A stretch of DNA of 64,000 bases from Flavobacterium sp. CBA20B-1 (GCF_028473145.1 NZ_CP092370.1:124001-188000); one strand, 5' to 3'. Shown: positions 9,481-18,955, counted from the first letter of the stretch. Notes: generated from the letters alone by a model not told the origin. Translations and numbers: made by a program.

Positions 9481-11637
9481 ATGAAGAAAATTTCCCTTTT
9501 TGCTTTTATGCTTGCAGGTTTTTTTGCCCAAGCACAAAATAATTTAACGATAGAAGACGCTACAATGCCGTTTCAAAGAGGTTTAGCAACCCAATCGATC
9601 TACGGTGCTCAATGGCGAACAAATAATGAAATAACCTTTATCGACGCTTCTTTTAAAGCTTTGACTGCAAAATCTACGAATGATAAAGTGGTTGAAAATT
9701 TTATTACAACGTCCGATTTAGAAACGGCAGTGGGCCGATCGATTAACGAAAAAGTGAGTTTGCGAACCATTCCTTTTGATTATCATTGGGAAAATGAAAA
9801 CCAACTATCGTTTACGTATCAAGGCGAAAATGATAAATATTATGTGGTGTATAACATCCTTACCAAAAATGTTGATAAAACCATAAAAATTAATGCAGAA
9901 GCAACAGAAGAAATCATCTCTCCTAATAAAAACTATATCGCATATTTGAATAAAAATAATATTGAATTGGTTTTTGACAATGGTACCGTGGTTAAAGTTA
10001 CAAACGATCCGGAGCATGTGGTGAACGGTAGCAGCAATACCCATAGAAACGAATTTGGAATTGACAGAGGGATGTGGATCAGTCCAGATGGAAAAAAAAT
10101 TATGTTCTATAAAAAAGATGAACGTATGGTGAAAGATTATCCACTCATCGATTTTGGAGCCCGCATAGCCGAAGAAAATCCCATTAAATATCCAATGGCC
10201 GGAATGAAATCTGAAGAGGTTTCTTTGCACATTTATAACATCGATACAAAAACCACCAAAAAAATAAATATCGAGGGCGATAAAGAACAGTTCTTAACAA
10301 TGCCTACTTGGTCACCAAACAGCGAAATGGTCTATGTGGGTGTTTTAAATCGCGGTCAAGATCATTTAAAATTACAAAGATACAACGCTGCTTCTGGTAA
10401 TTTTGATAAATTATTGTTTGAAGAAAAGAGCAAAACGTATGTGGAACCCAACACACCACTGAAATTTTTAAACGATAAAGAATTTATCTATATTTCTGAA
10501 AAAGACGGTTACCGCCACATGTTTCGATATGATATCAACGGTAAGCAATTGAACAGCTATGTGTATAACGATGTGGTTTTTAAAGACTTTGTGAATGTGT
10601 CGCCTAAAGAAATTTACTATATGGGAACGGCAAATAAAGGAATGGATAAATTGCTTTATAAACTTGATTTAAAATCAGGAAAAACACAAGCTGTTACCAA
10701 AACATCTGCGACCTATACAGTAGAAATGAATCCTGAAAAAACTTGGTATTACTCACAATACACCAATTTAACAACTCCAAATCATGTGTCGTTGAAGCAT
10801 ATAAATGGAAAGGAAACCATAGAATTGTTAAACGCTAGCAATCCGTATGAAGGAAAAACCGTTTTGCCGAAAGTAGAAATGGTTACTATAAAAGCAGCAG
10901 ACGGAAAAACCGATTTAAACGGAAGGTTGTTATATCCGGTAAATTTCAATGAAAACGAAAAATATCCTGTGATGGTATATGTTTACGGCGGACCTCATGC
11001 GCAATTGGTTACCAATCGTTTTGGTGGCGGTGCAGGCGGATTTGATTATTATATGGCACAACAAGGTTTTGTAGTGTTTACGTTGGATAACAGAGGAAGC
11101 GAAAACCGCGGACGTGATTTTGAGCATGTAATTCACCGACAATTGGGTCAGAATGAGATGGCAGATCAAATGGAAGGTGTGAAATTTTTGAAATCGAAAA
11201 AGTTTGTGGATGCTGACCGAATCGGGGTTTATGGCTGGTCGTTCGGTGGTTTTATGACCACAAGTTTAATGTTGAACTATCCCGATACTTTTAAAGTGGG
11301 AGTTGCCGGCGGTCCCGTAATCGATTGGAAATGGTACGAAGTAATGTATGGCGAACGCTATATGGATACACCAGAAGAAAACCCGGAAGGCTACGAAAAG
11401 ACATCAACCTTGAACAAAGTGAAAAATTTAAAGGGCAGGCTGTTGATGATTCATGGAGCGCAAGATCCGGTGGTGGTGCAACAACACAGTATGGAGTTTA
11501 TTGAAAAGTGTATCAAAGAAGGTAAACAAGTGGATTATTTCTTGTATCCAACCCATGAGCACAATGTTTCTGGAAGAGACCGTATTCATTTGAATGCAAA
11601 AATTGCCGATTATTTTATGACACATTTAAAAAAATAA
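9481..11637 (+). CDS. Dipeptidyl peptidase IV-like serine peptidase (S9B), exported
   Basis: An exported prolyl oligopeptidase-family enzyme removing X-Pro or X-Ala dipeptides from peptides. Residues 1-18 are a signal peptide ending in AQAQ. Residues about 40-480 are the beta-propeller domain, and the alpha/beta hydrolase domain occupies about 490-718. The nucleophile is Ser587 in GWSFGG; the catalytic acid is Asp662 in HGAQDPVV and the His is probably His694 in THEHNV. The Glu pair expected in DPP4 propellers probably lies in the NRGMWISPDG...ARIAEENP region (about 195-235). The length of 718 residues is typical of DPP4 of Bacteroidota. It is ended by a hairpin terminator at 11647. Confidence 0.92.
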   Translation: MKKISLFAFMLAGFFAQAQNNLTIEDATMPFQRGLATQSIYGAQWRTNNEITFIDASFKALTAKSTNDKVVENFITTSDLETAVGRSINEKVSLRTIPFDYHWENENQLSFTYQGENDKYYVVYNILTKNVDKTIKINAEATEEIISPNKNYIAYLNKNNIELVFDNGTVVKVTNDPEHVVNGSSNTHRNEFGIDRGMWISPDGKKIMFYKKDERMVKDYPLIDFGARIAEENPIKYPMAGMKSEEVSLHIYNIDTKTTKKINIEGDKEQFLTMPTWSPNSEMVYVGVLNRGQDHLKLQRYNAASGNFDKLLFEEKSKTYVEPNTPLKFLNDKEFIYISEKDGYRHMFRYDINGKQLNSYVYNDVVFKDFVNVSPKEIYYMGTANKGMDKLLYKLDLKSGKTQAVTKTSATYTVEMNPEKTWYYSQYTNLTTPNHVSLKHINGKETIELLNASNPYEGKTVLPKVEMVTIKAADGKTDLNGRLLYPVNFNENEKYPVMVYVYGGPHAQLVTNRFGGGAGGFDYYMAQQGFVVFTLDNRGSENRGRDFEHVIHRQLGQNEMADQMEGVKFLKSKKFVDADRIGVYGWSFGGFMTTSLMLNYPDTFKVGVAGGPVIDWKWYEVMYGERYMDTPEENPEGYEKTSTLNKVKNLKGRLLMIHGAQDPVVVQQHSMEFIEKCIKEGKQVDYFLYPTHEHNVSGRDRIHLNAKIADYFMTHLKK

Positions 11638-11646
11638 CCACAAAAG

Positions 11647-11671
11647 TGCATCAGCAATGATGCATTTTTTT
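11647..11671 (+). terminator. Rho-independent terminator after the peptidase gene
   Basis: A perfect 7-bp stem, TGCATCA / TGATGCA, with a GCAA tetraloop and a run of eight T. Confidence 0.88.
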
Positions 11672-11688
11672 TATTAATTAAAGCATCA

Positions 11689-12177
11689 ATGAGTATCTAT
11701 CAATACAAAGCAAAAACGCTTCAGGGCAAAGAAATCGATTTTAGTGATTTTCAAAACAAAACGTTGCTAATTGTTAATACAGCCAGCAAATGTGGTTTCA
11801 CGCCTCAGTACGAAGGTTTAGAAAAGTTGTATCAAAAATATAAAGATCAAGGACTGGTGGTATTGGCTTTTCCGTGCAATCAGTTTAATAATCAAGAACC
11901 AGGCGATGCATCTTCTATAAAAAATAATTGTTTGATAAATTATGGTGTATCGTTTCCCGTTTTTGAAAAAGTTTTGGTAAACGGAAAAAATGCACATCCA
12001 ATTTTTAAGTATCTCAAGAACGTTTTACCTGGATTCATAACCAATGCTGTAAAATGGAATTTTACTAAGTTTATAATCGATGCAAACGGAAAACCCATAA
12101 AACGCTTTGCACCCTTCACATCACCCGAAAAAATTAACACTTATTTAGTTAAAAATAATATTGTAAAAGAAAGCTAG
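11689..12177 (+). CDS. Glutathione peroxidase-family thiol peroxidase
   Basis: A 162-residue Cys-type GPx that reduces hydroperoxides; bacterial versions normally use thioredoxin. The peroxidatic Cys35 is in NTASKCGFT, the Gln of the tetrad is in FPCNQF, and the Trp/Asn are in VKWNFTKFI. FPCNQFNNQEPG is the second GPx signature. There is no signal peptide, so it acts in the cytoplasm. It begins 18 bp after the terminator of the peptidase gene and has its own transcript. No selenocysteine codon is involved: residue 35 is TGT. Confidence 0.93.
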   Translation: MSIYQYKAKTLQGKEIDFSDFQNKTLLIVNTASKCGFTPQYEGLEKLYQKYKDQGLVVLAFPCNQFNNQEPGDASSIKNNCLINYGVSFPVFEKVLVNGKNAHPIFKYLKNVLPGFITNAVKWNFTKFIIDANGKPIKRFAPFTSPEKINTYLVKNNIVKES

Positions 12178-12287
12178 AAATAAAATAATAACATATATTT
12201 GCTATACCTTTAAAAATAAGAACACTTACATTTTAGCCAAAAAATTATCTTTTCATATATACTTAAAATATAGATAATTAAATTATT

Positions 12288-12899
12288 ATGTTAGTTTTAT
12301 ACCCTGGTGAAGTTTTTACGCAATTAGATTTGGGAGTAGAGAAGCGCTTGCGATATGCGGTTTCAAACTTTGGTAGATTAATAAGTTACAAAGAAACGTT
12401 TAAAGACGGCAATCTATTAAAACCTAATGTAACCAATAACCTCCGCATTTTTAGATACAAAGTGCGCAAAGAAGACAAAACCTATGCACATAAACATGTG
12501 ATGCTTTCGCGCGCAGTTGCAGAGGCTTTTGTACACAAACCTTCAGATAAGCATTCGCATGTTATTCATTTAGATTTTGATAATGCAAACGATCATTATA
12601 CCAATTTAAAATGGGTAACCGAAAAAGAGAAATATGCCCATCAGCGCATAAATCCCAATGTGAAAGAAGGACATGTGAAGCGTATTGAAACCAAGCGTTT
12701 AACGCAAAAAGGGATGAAGCTAGATACCACCCAAGTGATGCGTATTAAACGAATGATTCACGACCCACAACGCAAAACCCGCATGCGCATTATTGCGAAG
12801 CAATTTGGAATAAGCGAAATGCAATTATATCGCATTAAAACAGGGGAAAATTGGGCGAGTGTTCCCACTCCCACGTTTAAAACCGTTAAAGAAAAATAA
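12288..12899 (+). CDS. NUMOD4/HNH homing-endonuclease-like DNA-binding protein
   Basis: A free-standing 203-residue protein with three recognisable parts. Residues 5-35 (PGEVFTQLDL...RYAVSNFGRLISY) fit the NUMOD4 motif. Residues 72-120, with LSRAVAEAF, VIHLDFDNANDHYTNLKWVT, fit an HNH module of the homing type. Residues 140-195 (LDTTQVMRIKRMI...IAKQFGISEMQLYRIKTGENW) form a helix-turn-helix like those ending intron-encoded nucleases. Nothing suggests an intron or intein here. Whether it cuts DNA or acts as a regulator is not decidable; the short HNH keeps the His and Asn positions. A hairpin overlaps its stop codon. Confidence 0.75.
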   Translation: MLVLYPGEVFTQLDLGVEKRLRYAVSNFGRLISYKETFKDGNLLKPNVTNNLRIFRYKVRKEDKTYAHKHVMLSRAVAEAFVHKPSDKHSHVIHLDFDNANDHYTNLKWVTEKEKYAHQRINPNVKEGHVKRIETKRLTQKGMKLDTTQVMRIKRMIHDPQRKTRMRIIAKQFGISEMQLYRIKTGENWASVPTPTFKTVKEK

Positions 12900-12925
12900 G
12901 CAGTTGAAAGACTGCTTATTTTATT
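12898..12925. terminator. Bidirectional terminator between convergent genes
   Basis: AAGCAGT / ACTGCTT pairs perfectly around TGAAAG. It overlaps the stop codon of the HNH gene and, on the other strand, the restored end of the convergent gene. T-rich sequence lies on the plus side. Confidence 0.7.
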
Positions 12926-13768
12926 TTTCTTTTTAAAGAAACTTGTAGCTTGTAAACAATTGCTTCTTTATTTTTAGCATCGTCGGCATCTTCGCACAAA
13001 GCAAAAACGACTTTTTTTTTTGTTGTGTTCTAAAACAGTAATACCTTCAAATTTGTTGGTGTCACTAATTTTTTCTGTAAAAAGCAATTGCATTTTTTTT
13101 AAATCAATCGCGCCAAAAATACTTCCTTGTATCGCACCGTCTTCATAAGTCGATTTTTTGTCTTCTGCAGTGGCAGTGAAATAAAGCGTGTTATTAATAA
13201 CGGTGCCGCCCGAAAAGCCTGTCTGCACATTGTTTACCTTTGGCAAATCAAATTCAAAATAGTAAATATTATACTCATCGGTTAAATTTTTTCCTTGTAC
13301 CACAAAGATATAGTTGGCGTTTTTTGGACCATTTCCGCGATTCAAAAAAAGCCAATCTTCTTTGTAAGTAACCACCGCTTCTATATTAAAATCGGCTGTG
13401 GTCAATTCAGAGAAACTCTTCATTTCATCATACAGTCCGGTTAAATCTATCGGTGTGGAAAACTTAGAAAATTTGTTAAACATAAAACCCCTTGTTCTGT
13501 TTTCTTTTGAGCCCGAACCAAACGCATACCATGAATTATCAACAATTGTAAAAGCTTCTAAATCATATTTTTCAGATTTAAGCATTTGATGAACCGTAGT
13601 TTGTTCATCTAAACTGTAAGTTGCCAGCGAATCATTTTCTATAAAATAATGATACAAGGCATTACTGTTGTCAGAAACTAAAAGTAATTGGTTATTTTCA
13701 TACCCGATTGCAGACGCAGCCACAATTCCAGAAATTTTTAACCAAGTGGAAAGCAAATATTTTTTCAT
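12916..13768 (-). pseudogene. Exported beta-propeller-like protein, frameshifted near the C-terminus
   Basis: A protein of unknown function whose N-terminus (KYLLSTWLKISGIVAASAIGY) and later strands with GSGSKENRTRGFMF, FNIEAVV and FSGGTVI suggest a propeller-like fold similar to a Bacteroidota DUF family (DUF6929-like, tentative). As read, it ends at base 12974 in a basic, Cys-rich tail unlike the rest. A run of ten A (bases 13012-13021, T on the plus strand) lies just before this tail. Removing one A restores a sensible ending, with VVFALCEDADDAKNKE and then about 20 more residues to a stop at 12916. This is either a sequencing indel, a true mutation, or slippage at the A run. Confidence 0.7.
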
Positions 13769-13809
13769 TTCTACTAAATATTTCTCTAAATTAGATAAAA
13801 AGTATCAAT

Positions 13810-14673
13810 ATGAAGCGAAATTATTTTAAAGTTCCAGAAAATTTAAAGTTAGACGATATTTCAACCAATTATGTGACAGGCTTAGACCCACTTGCGGTAA
13901 AAAAAGAGCTAAAAAAGTATCGAAAAAAGATTGCCGAAATACAAGATATGATGTATGCACACGATCAATATGCGGTATTGATTTGTTTTCAAGGTATGGA
14001 CACAGCCGGAAAAGACAGCATGATTCGAGAAGTTTTTAAAGGATTTAATGCGCGTGGGGTAGTGGTAGAAAGTTTTAAAACACCATCTTACAGAGAATTG
14101 CAGCATGATTTTATGTGGCGGCATTATATAAAATTACCAGAAAAAGGAAAATTTACCGTTTTTAACCGCACGCAATACGAGAATGTTTTGGTAACAAGGG
14201 TGCATCCTGAATATTTATTGAACGAACGCAATCCAAAGATTAAATTAGATGAATTATCTGATGATTTTTGGAACAATCGCATGAAACAAATGGTTCAATT
14301 TGAAAAATTTTGGGCCGATAATGGAACCATTATTTTGAAGTTTTTCTTGCATTTGAGTAAAGAGGAACAAAAAAATCGATTGTTAAAACGAATAGAAAAA
14401 CCCCATCATCAATGGAAATTTTCACCAGGCGATTTAAAAGAGCGCGAACAATGGCAAAAATATCAATTCTGTTATGAAGAAGTTTTGAAAAATACCAGTC
14501 ATAAAAAAGCACCGTGGTATATCATTCCAAGCGACAACAAAGATGTGAGTAGGTTACTAGTTGCTAAAATTATTTATCAAACCTTAAAAAATTATAAAGA
14601 CATTTCGTACCCCAAACCAGAACCTGAAATATTAGAACACATTAATAAATATAAAAAGCAATTGATGGAGTAA
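13810..14673 (+). CDS. Polyphosphate kinase 2 family protein
   Basis: PPK2 transfers phosphate between polyphosphate and nucleotides. The 287-residue protein has Walker A GMDTAGKD at residues 62-69, the lid region with FKTPSYRELQHDFMWR, and the Walker B-like FNRTQYENVLVTRVHPE. This is a single-domain PPK2. The motif set and length fit the group that phosphorylates nucleoside mono- or diphosphates from polyphosphate; direction cannot be settled from sequence. It is divergent from the frameshifted gene at 12916-13768 with 41 bp between the starts and is followed by a hairpin shared with etfA. Confidence 0.93.
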   Translation: MKRNYFKVPENLKLDDISTNYVTGLDPLAVKKELKKYRKKIAEIQDMMYAHDQYAVLICFQGMDTAGKDSMIREVFKGFNARGVVVESFKTPSYRELQHDFMWRHYIKLPEKGKFTVFNRTQYENVLVTRVHPEYLLNERNPKIKLDELSDDFWNNRMKQMVQFEKFWADNGTIILKFFLHLSKEEQKNRLLKRIEKPHHQWKFSPGDLKEREQWQKYQFCYEEVLKNTSHKKAPWYIIPSDNKDVSRLLVAKIIYQTLKNYKDISYPKPEPEILEHINKYKKQLME

Positions 14674-14758
14674 TATTGATGGAGTAATAAGGTTTTTACA
14701 AACTTTGCAAAAGCTTACGTTGGTATAAAAATTAGTATGTGTTTTTCAACACAAAAAA

Positions 14759-14782
14759 ACAGCCGTAATTTCTTACGGCTGT
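14759..14782. terminator. Bidirectional terminator between ppk2 and etfA
   Basis: A perfect 10-bp stem, ACAGCCGTAA / TTACGGCTGT, with a TTTC loop. A-rich sequence on its left gives a U tract for the minus-strand etfBA transcript. Confidence 0.85.
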
Positions 14783-14804
14783 TGTATCATATAAAAGCGC
14801 ACTA

Positions 14805-15773
14805 TTAGTTATTGTTTGCTTTAAATTCTTTTAATTTTTTAGTCAATTCTGGTACGATTTGAAACGCATCGCCAACAATTCCGTAGTCAGCTACTTTAAA
14901 GAAAGGTGCTTCTGGGTCTGAATTGATTACTACTTTTACTTTTGAAGCGTTGATACCTGCAATGTGCTGAATGGCACCAGAAATACCAACTGCAATGTAT
15001 AAGTTTGATGCTACCGGTTTACCAGTTTGCCCCACGTGTTCAGAGTGTGGTCTCCAATCTAAATCTGAAACAGGTTTTGAACAAGCGGTTGCTGCCCCTA
15101 AAACACCTGCTAACTCTTCAATCATTCCCCAGTTTTCAGGTCCTTTTAAACCACGACCACCAGAAACCACGATTTCTGCATCGGCAATAGAAACTTTTCC
15201 AGATGCTTTTTCTTGGTTTTGAATGTGGATATTGAAGTCTGCATCGTTCAATGTTACAGCAAAATCTTCTGTAGCTGCTGCACCCGAAGCTTCTGCTAAA
15301 CCAAATGAGTTTTTAGCCAATGCCAATACTTTTACGTCGGATGTTAATTCTGTAACGTTGAATCCTTTGCTAGAAAAAGCATTACGCTTAACTTGGAATG
15401 GACTTGTTGAAACAGGTAACGCTACAACATTTGATGCATAACCAGCGTCTAAACCAACCGCAACGATTGGAGCTAAATATAAAGAATCGGTTGTAGATGA
15501 TAAAACCACTACTTTTGACCCTTCTTTTTGTGCTGCCTGTTTTACCACATCGGCATACGCTTTTGCGTTGAATTTGTCTAATTTACTATCTGTTACTTTT
15601 AGAACTTTATCAACACCGTATTTTCCTAATTCAGAAACATCACCCGCATTAACTGTAACTGCCGTAAGTGTTGTTCCTAATGATTCTGCTACTTTTTTTG
15701 CATAAGAAGCTAATTCTAAAGCTACTTTTTTAAATTTTCCTTCTGCAAACTCTGTATATATTAAAACTGACAT
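14805..15773 (-). CDS. etfA: Electron transfer flavoprotein subunit alpha
   Basis: EtfA binds FAD and with EtfB carries electrons from acyl-CoA dehydrogenases to the quinone pool through ETF:quinone oxidoreductase. The 322 residues show an N-terminal alpha/beta domain and the FAD-binding C-terminal domain from about residue 195, with VVSGGRGLKGPENW, DLDWRPHSEHVGQTGKPV, YIAVGISGAIQH and VVINSDPEAPFF, all of the EtfA signature. It lies 30 bp downstream of etfB in the same orientation, and the pair ends at the hairpin at 14759-14782. Confidence 0.97.
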   Translation of the reverse strand: MSVLIYTEFAEGKFKKVALELASYAKKVAESLGTTLTAVTVNAGDVSELGKYGVDKVLKVTDSKLDKFNAKAYADVVKQAAQKEGSKVVVLSSTTDSLYLAPIVAVGLDAGYASNVVALPVSTSPFQVKRNAFSSKGFNVTELTSDVKVLALAKNSFGLAEASGAAATEDFAVTLNDADFNIHIQNQEKASGKVSIADAEIVVSGGRGLKGPENWGMIEELAGVLGAATACSKPVSDLDWRPHSEHVGQTGKPVASNLYIAVGISGAIQHIAGINASKVKVVINSDPEAPFFKVADYGIVGDAFQIVPELTKKLKEFKANNN

Positions 15774-15803
15774 ACTTTTTAAATTTTAATTGGATTTTTA
15801 GAA

Positions 15804-16550
15804 TTAGATTACTTTTGCTTCGTTGTGTAATAAGTTAATTAACTCATCTAAATTATCAGGGCTAATTAATTTTACTGCCGATTTAGGAGCTGGTTTTTCA
15901 AACTTCACCGCTTTTGTTTTTGCATCTGCAGCAACTGGTTCCATAACGTTTAAAGCTTTGGTACGAGCCGTCATAATTCCGCGCATGTTTGGAATTCGTA
16001 AATCTTTTTCTTCCACAATACCTTTTTGTCCGCCAATTACCAATGGTAAGTTTGTGGTTAAGGTTTCTTTTCCACCATCAATTTCGCGAATCAACGTGGC
16101 ATTAGATCCTTCAACTTCTACACCAACGCATGAGTTCACAAAATTGTATCCTAACATAGATGCCAACATTCCCGGAACCATTCCGCCGTTGTAATCTAAC
16201 GATTCTTTACCACAAATAACCACGTCATAACTACCTGCTTTTACAACCTCTGCCAATTGTTTTGCAACTGCAAAGCCATCGGTTGGAACCGCATTTACAC
16301 GAATTGCTTCATCTGCACCAATAGCCAATGCTTTGCGAATAGTGGCCTCTGTTTCAGCGCCACCCACATTTACAACCGTTACATGCGCACCTTGTTTTTC
16401 CTTAAACCAAATGGCACGTGTTAAACCAAATTCATCGTTTGGATTAATTACAAATTGAACACCGTTTGTATCAAATTCTGTATCACCGTTTGTGAAGTTA
16501 ATCTTTGCAGTAGTATCAGGCACATGGCTGATGCAAACTAATATTTTCAT
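15804..16550 (-). CDS. etfB: Electron transfer flavoprotein subunit beta
   Basis: EtfB pairs with EtfA and binds AMP. The 248 residues have the expected N-terminus (MKILVCISHVPDTTAKINF), the NPNDEFGLTRAIWFKE motif and the CGKESLDYNGGMVPGMLA block found in EtfB. The promoter of the etfBA pair lies in 16551-16655; a TATCTTCG about 30 bp upstream of the start on the minus strand may be its -7 element. Confidence 0.97.
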   Translation of the reverse strand: MKILVCISHVPDTTAKINFTNGDTEFDTNGVQFVINPNDEFGLTRAIWFKEKQGAHVTVVNVGGAETEATIRKALAIGADEAIRVNAVPTDGFAVAKQLAEVVKAGSYDVVICGKESLDYNGGMVPGMLASMLGYNFVNSCVGVEVEGSNATLIREIDGGKETLTTNLPLVIGGQKGIVEEKDLRIPNMRGIMTARTKALNVMEPVAADAKTKAVKFEKPAPKSAVKLISPDNLDELINLLHNEAKVI

Positions 16551-16677
16551 TTATTTTTTGTTTTATGAGATTTATTCTTAATGAGCTACGAAGATAAAAA
16601 AAATTAAAATAAAAATACTATGCGTGCATATATTTTTTTGCATTTGTAATTTTGGTTGCTATTCCTTTTTAAAAAAG

Positions 16678-16685
16678 TATCTTTA
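16678..16685 (+). promoter_or_regulatory. Possible -7 element of the exported-protein gene
   Basis: TATCTTTA, one base off the TAnnTTTG consensus, sits 25 bp before the ATG at 16710 and within the longest open frame. This argues for the 16710 start over a start at 16656. Confidence 0.45.
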
Positions 16686-16709
16686 CGTTTATCAATCCAA
16701 TTCAAAAAA

Positions 16710-17318
16710 ATGAGTTTTCTAAAAGCAATTGTATTTCTATTGATGCCTTTTTGGACTGCTAAAATTATAGCTCAAGAAAATGACACATCATTTATTGCTG
16801 AAAAATGGCTTCCTGAAAATTACACCATTGCACATCAACCCATAAAAACCAAATTGTGGAATATAGAAAATGTGGTGATTGTTTTTTACGAAACGCCTGT
16901 TTATCGTCAATATAAAAACATAACTTATACACATAATAAAGTAAGGGGCTTTTTATTAGTTCCTTACAAAAATACCTACAAAATGGTTTTGATTGATGCG
17001 TATGAAGACGACAATGTAGCTACCGAAATATTGAGTGTGTTTTTTGCAAATATAGACAACGATAAAGAAAAAGAACTAATTGTTTTAACAGCTAATGACC
17101 ACCGATTACAATATTTATACGAAGGCAGGGATTACGGTATTTACTTTTACGACAATTTTGAAAACAATACCATTCCAAATCAACTTAAAGCCATTTATAG
17201 AAAAGATTTAGAGCGTTTTCAAGGCGATTTTGAAGGTTTTAAAGCTGAACAAGAATGGAAAGCGCAATTCAAAAATGCCGATGCTATTAAAAAAGAACTT
17301 AAAAAAATGGGATTTTAA
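16710..17318 (+). CDS. Exported protein of unknown function
   Basis: From the ATG at 16710 the product has about 202 residues. Residues 1-22 (MSFLKAIVFLLMPFWTAKIIAQ) form a signal peptide. The mature part contains KTKLWNIENVVIVFYETPVYRQYKN, a VLLVPYKN-type strand and FFANIDNDKEKELIVLTAND, the last reminiscent of an FG-GAP/integrin-like calcium-binding loop (DIDNDKEKE). No catalytic motif is seen. It ends 3 bp before the next gene, a lipoprotein of similar type, and the two are probably an operon. The longer frame from 16656 adds 18 residues that would destroy the signal peptide. Confidence 0.7.
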   Translation: MSFLKAIVFLLMPFWTAKIIAQENDTSFIAEKWLPENYTIAHQPIKTKLWNIENVVIVFYETPVYRQYKNITYTHNKVRGFLLVPYKNTYKMVLIDAYEDDNVATEILSVFFANIDNDKEKELIVLTANDHRLQYLYEGRDYGIYFYDNFENNTIPNQLKAIYRKDLERFQGDFEGFKAEQEWKAQFKNADAIKKELKKMGF

Positions 17319-17321
17319 ACT

Positions 17322-18149
17322 ATGAAAAAAATATTTTATCTAACAATTTTTATTGCTGTATGTGCATGTAGTGATAAGAAAACAAACACGGCAAAAGTGG
17401 AAGAAAATGCACCAAAAGAACAAACGGAAAAAGTGATTGATACGGTTGATTTATCTATCGAAGAAAACAAATTAGTGCAAATTCATAACAATATTCAGGT
17501 GGCAATGGGTAATCTAAGGAACGATAGTTTAGTTGCGGCAAGCAGCAAGCAGTTTACCGATTCTTTAAACGATTTAATCAAGAACAATAAAAATACATTG
17601 TATTATCCTTTTAAAAAATTGCAGAAAGAGAATGCTTTAAAAATGGCAACATCTACCGATAATAATCTTAAAGTTTACAGTTGGGATAACAATTTGGGGG
17701 GAACTATGCGGTTTTACAATCAAATCTATCAATTTAGTGCAAACGGAACAATCATTGCAAAAGAACATTTAGCTTCAAACGATCCGCAAGCATTCTTTTC
17801 AAAGATTTTCACGGTTCAAAACAGCGCTAAAGAACCAATTTATTTAATTATTTCAAACAGTGTGCTTTCCAGTAAATATTCCGTGCAACATGTAAATGCG
17901 TATAAAATAAATTCAGAAAATCTAGAGCCTGCTGCTGTCTTTAAAACTAAGACCGATACATTAGAACACATTCATGTAGAATTTGATTTTTTTAGTGTAG
18001 TGGATAGACCTGAACGTCCGGTTGAATTAATTACGTTGGAAAATAACATGCTAAAAATTGCTTTAGTCGATGAACAACAAAATGTAACCAACAAAAATTT
18101 AATTTACGAATGGAACGGTGATTTGTTTGTTTACAAGGGCATACGGTAG
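17322..18149 (+). CDS. Putative lipoprotein of unknown function
   Basis: A 275-residue product with a hydrophobic leader and a Cys-rich cleavage region (FIAVCACSDKK). Cys17 followed by SDKK fits a Bacteroidota lipoprotein with an export-type acidic/polar tag. Residues 20-40 are Glu/Lys-rich and unstructured. The rest, with VYSWDNNLGGTMRFYNQIYQF and YLIISNSVLSSKYSVQHVNAYKI, looks like a beta-rich periplasmic domain. It starts 3 bp after the exported protein upstream, so the pair is probably co-transcribed and may work together at the cell surface. I do not recognise the family. Confidence 0.7.
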   Translation: MKKIFYLTIFIAVCACSDKKTNTAKVEENAPKEQTEKVIDTVDLSIEENKLVQIHNNIQVAMGNLRNDSLVAASSKQFTDSLNDLIKNNKNTLYYPFKKLQKENALKMATSTDNNLKVYSWDNNLGGTMRFYNQIYQFSANGTIIAKEHLASNDPQAFFSKIFTVQNSAKEPIYLIISNSVLSSKYSVQHVNAYKINSENLEPAAVFKTKTDTLEHIHVEFDFFSVVDRPERPVELITLENNMLKIALVDEQQNVTNKNLIYEWNGDLFVYKGIR

Positions 18150-18243
18150 CTATATTGTTCATTTAAAAAAATCAGTTTGGTAAGGCAGATGATTGTTGAT
18201 ACATAAAAAAAAGCAAAATCAAACCCCATTAAAATTTAAAATG

Positions 18244-18251
18244 TATCTTTG
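18244..18251 (+). promoter_or_regulatory. -7 promoter element of the nuclease-thyA-folA operon
   Basis: TATCTTTG exactly matches TAnnTTTG. Transcription would begin near 18257, after the upstream in-frame ATG at 18249, which supports the ATG at 18285 as the real start. Confidence 0.6.
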
Positions 18252-18284
18252 CGAAACAGCATTTTTTTGGCTATTTTTATCAAC

Positions 18285-18953
18285 ATGAGTTTAGTACAAT
18301 TAACAATAAAAGGAATTTCGTACAGTCACACCCAAAATGGAGCTTATGCTTTGATTTTGAATGAAGTAAATGGCGCGCGTAAACTTCCCATCGTAATCGG
18401 TGCGTTTGAAGCGCAGGCGATAGCAATTGCCATTGAAGAAGATTTAAAACCACCACGCCCTTTAACACACGATTTGTTCAAAACCTTTTGCGACCGATTT
18501 GATATCGTTGTAAAGCAGGTAATTATTCACAAATTGGTAGATGGTGTTTTCTTTTCAAGCATTATTTGCGAACGCGATGGTATCGAAGAAATCATCGATG
18601 CACGCACCTCTGACGCTATTTCGCTTGCATTACGTTTTGATGCGCCTATTTTTACCTATCAAAATATATTAGACAAAGCAGGAATTTATCTGCGTGAACA
18701 AGAAGAAGCAGATCATAATGAAGAGGAAGATTTTGATGATGAAGACGATGATTTCGATAACGATGATTCGAACGACGAATCGTTAAACGATGCGATTGAT
18801 GAATTTCTAAATTTGGTGCCCAACGAAAAAGCAAGTGAATTTGCCTCTTTGTCGGTGCAAGAATTAAACGATTTGTTAGAAATGGCTGTTTTGAACGAAG
18901 ATTACGAAAAAGCCGCTCGCTTGCGCGATGAATTATCAAAAAGAAACCTGTAA
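18285..18953 (+). CDS. Bifunctional nuclease family protein (DUF151) with UvrB/UvrC motif
   Basis: The 222-residue product has an N-terminal DUF151 domain (residues about 1-130: [54 protein letters not shown]), the fold of bifunctional nucleases acting on RNA and DNA. A strongly acidic linker of Asp/Glu/Asn follows (about residues 143-170). The C-terminus ([27 protein letters not shown]) is a UvrB/UvrC coiled-coil motif. The start at 18285 is chosen because the -7 promoter element covers the upstream ATG. Only 2 bp separate it from thyA, with which it shares a transcript. Confidence 0.88.
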   Translation: MSLVQLTIKGISYSHTQNGAYALILNEVNGARKLPIVIGAFEAQAIAIAIEEDLKPPRPLTHDLFKTFCDRFDIVVKQVIIHKLVDGVFFSSIICERDGIEEIIDARTSDAISLALRFDAPIFTYQNILDKAGIYLREQEEADHNEEEDFDDEDDDFDNDDSNDESLNDAIDEFLNLVPNEKASEFASLSVQELNDLLEMAVLNEDYEKAARLRDELSKRNL

Positions 18954-18955
18954 TT

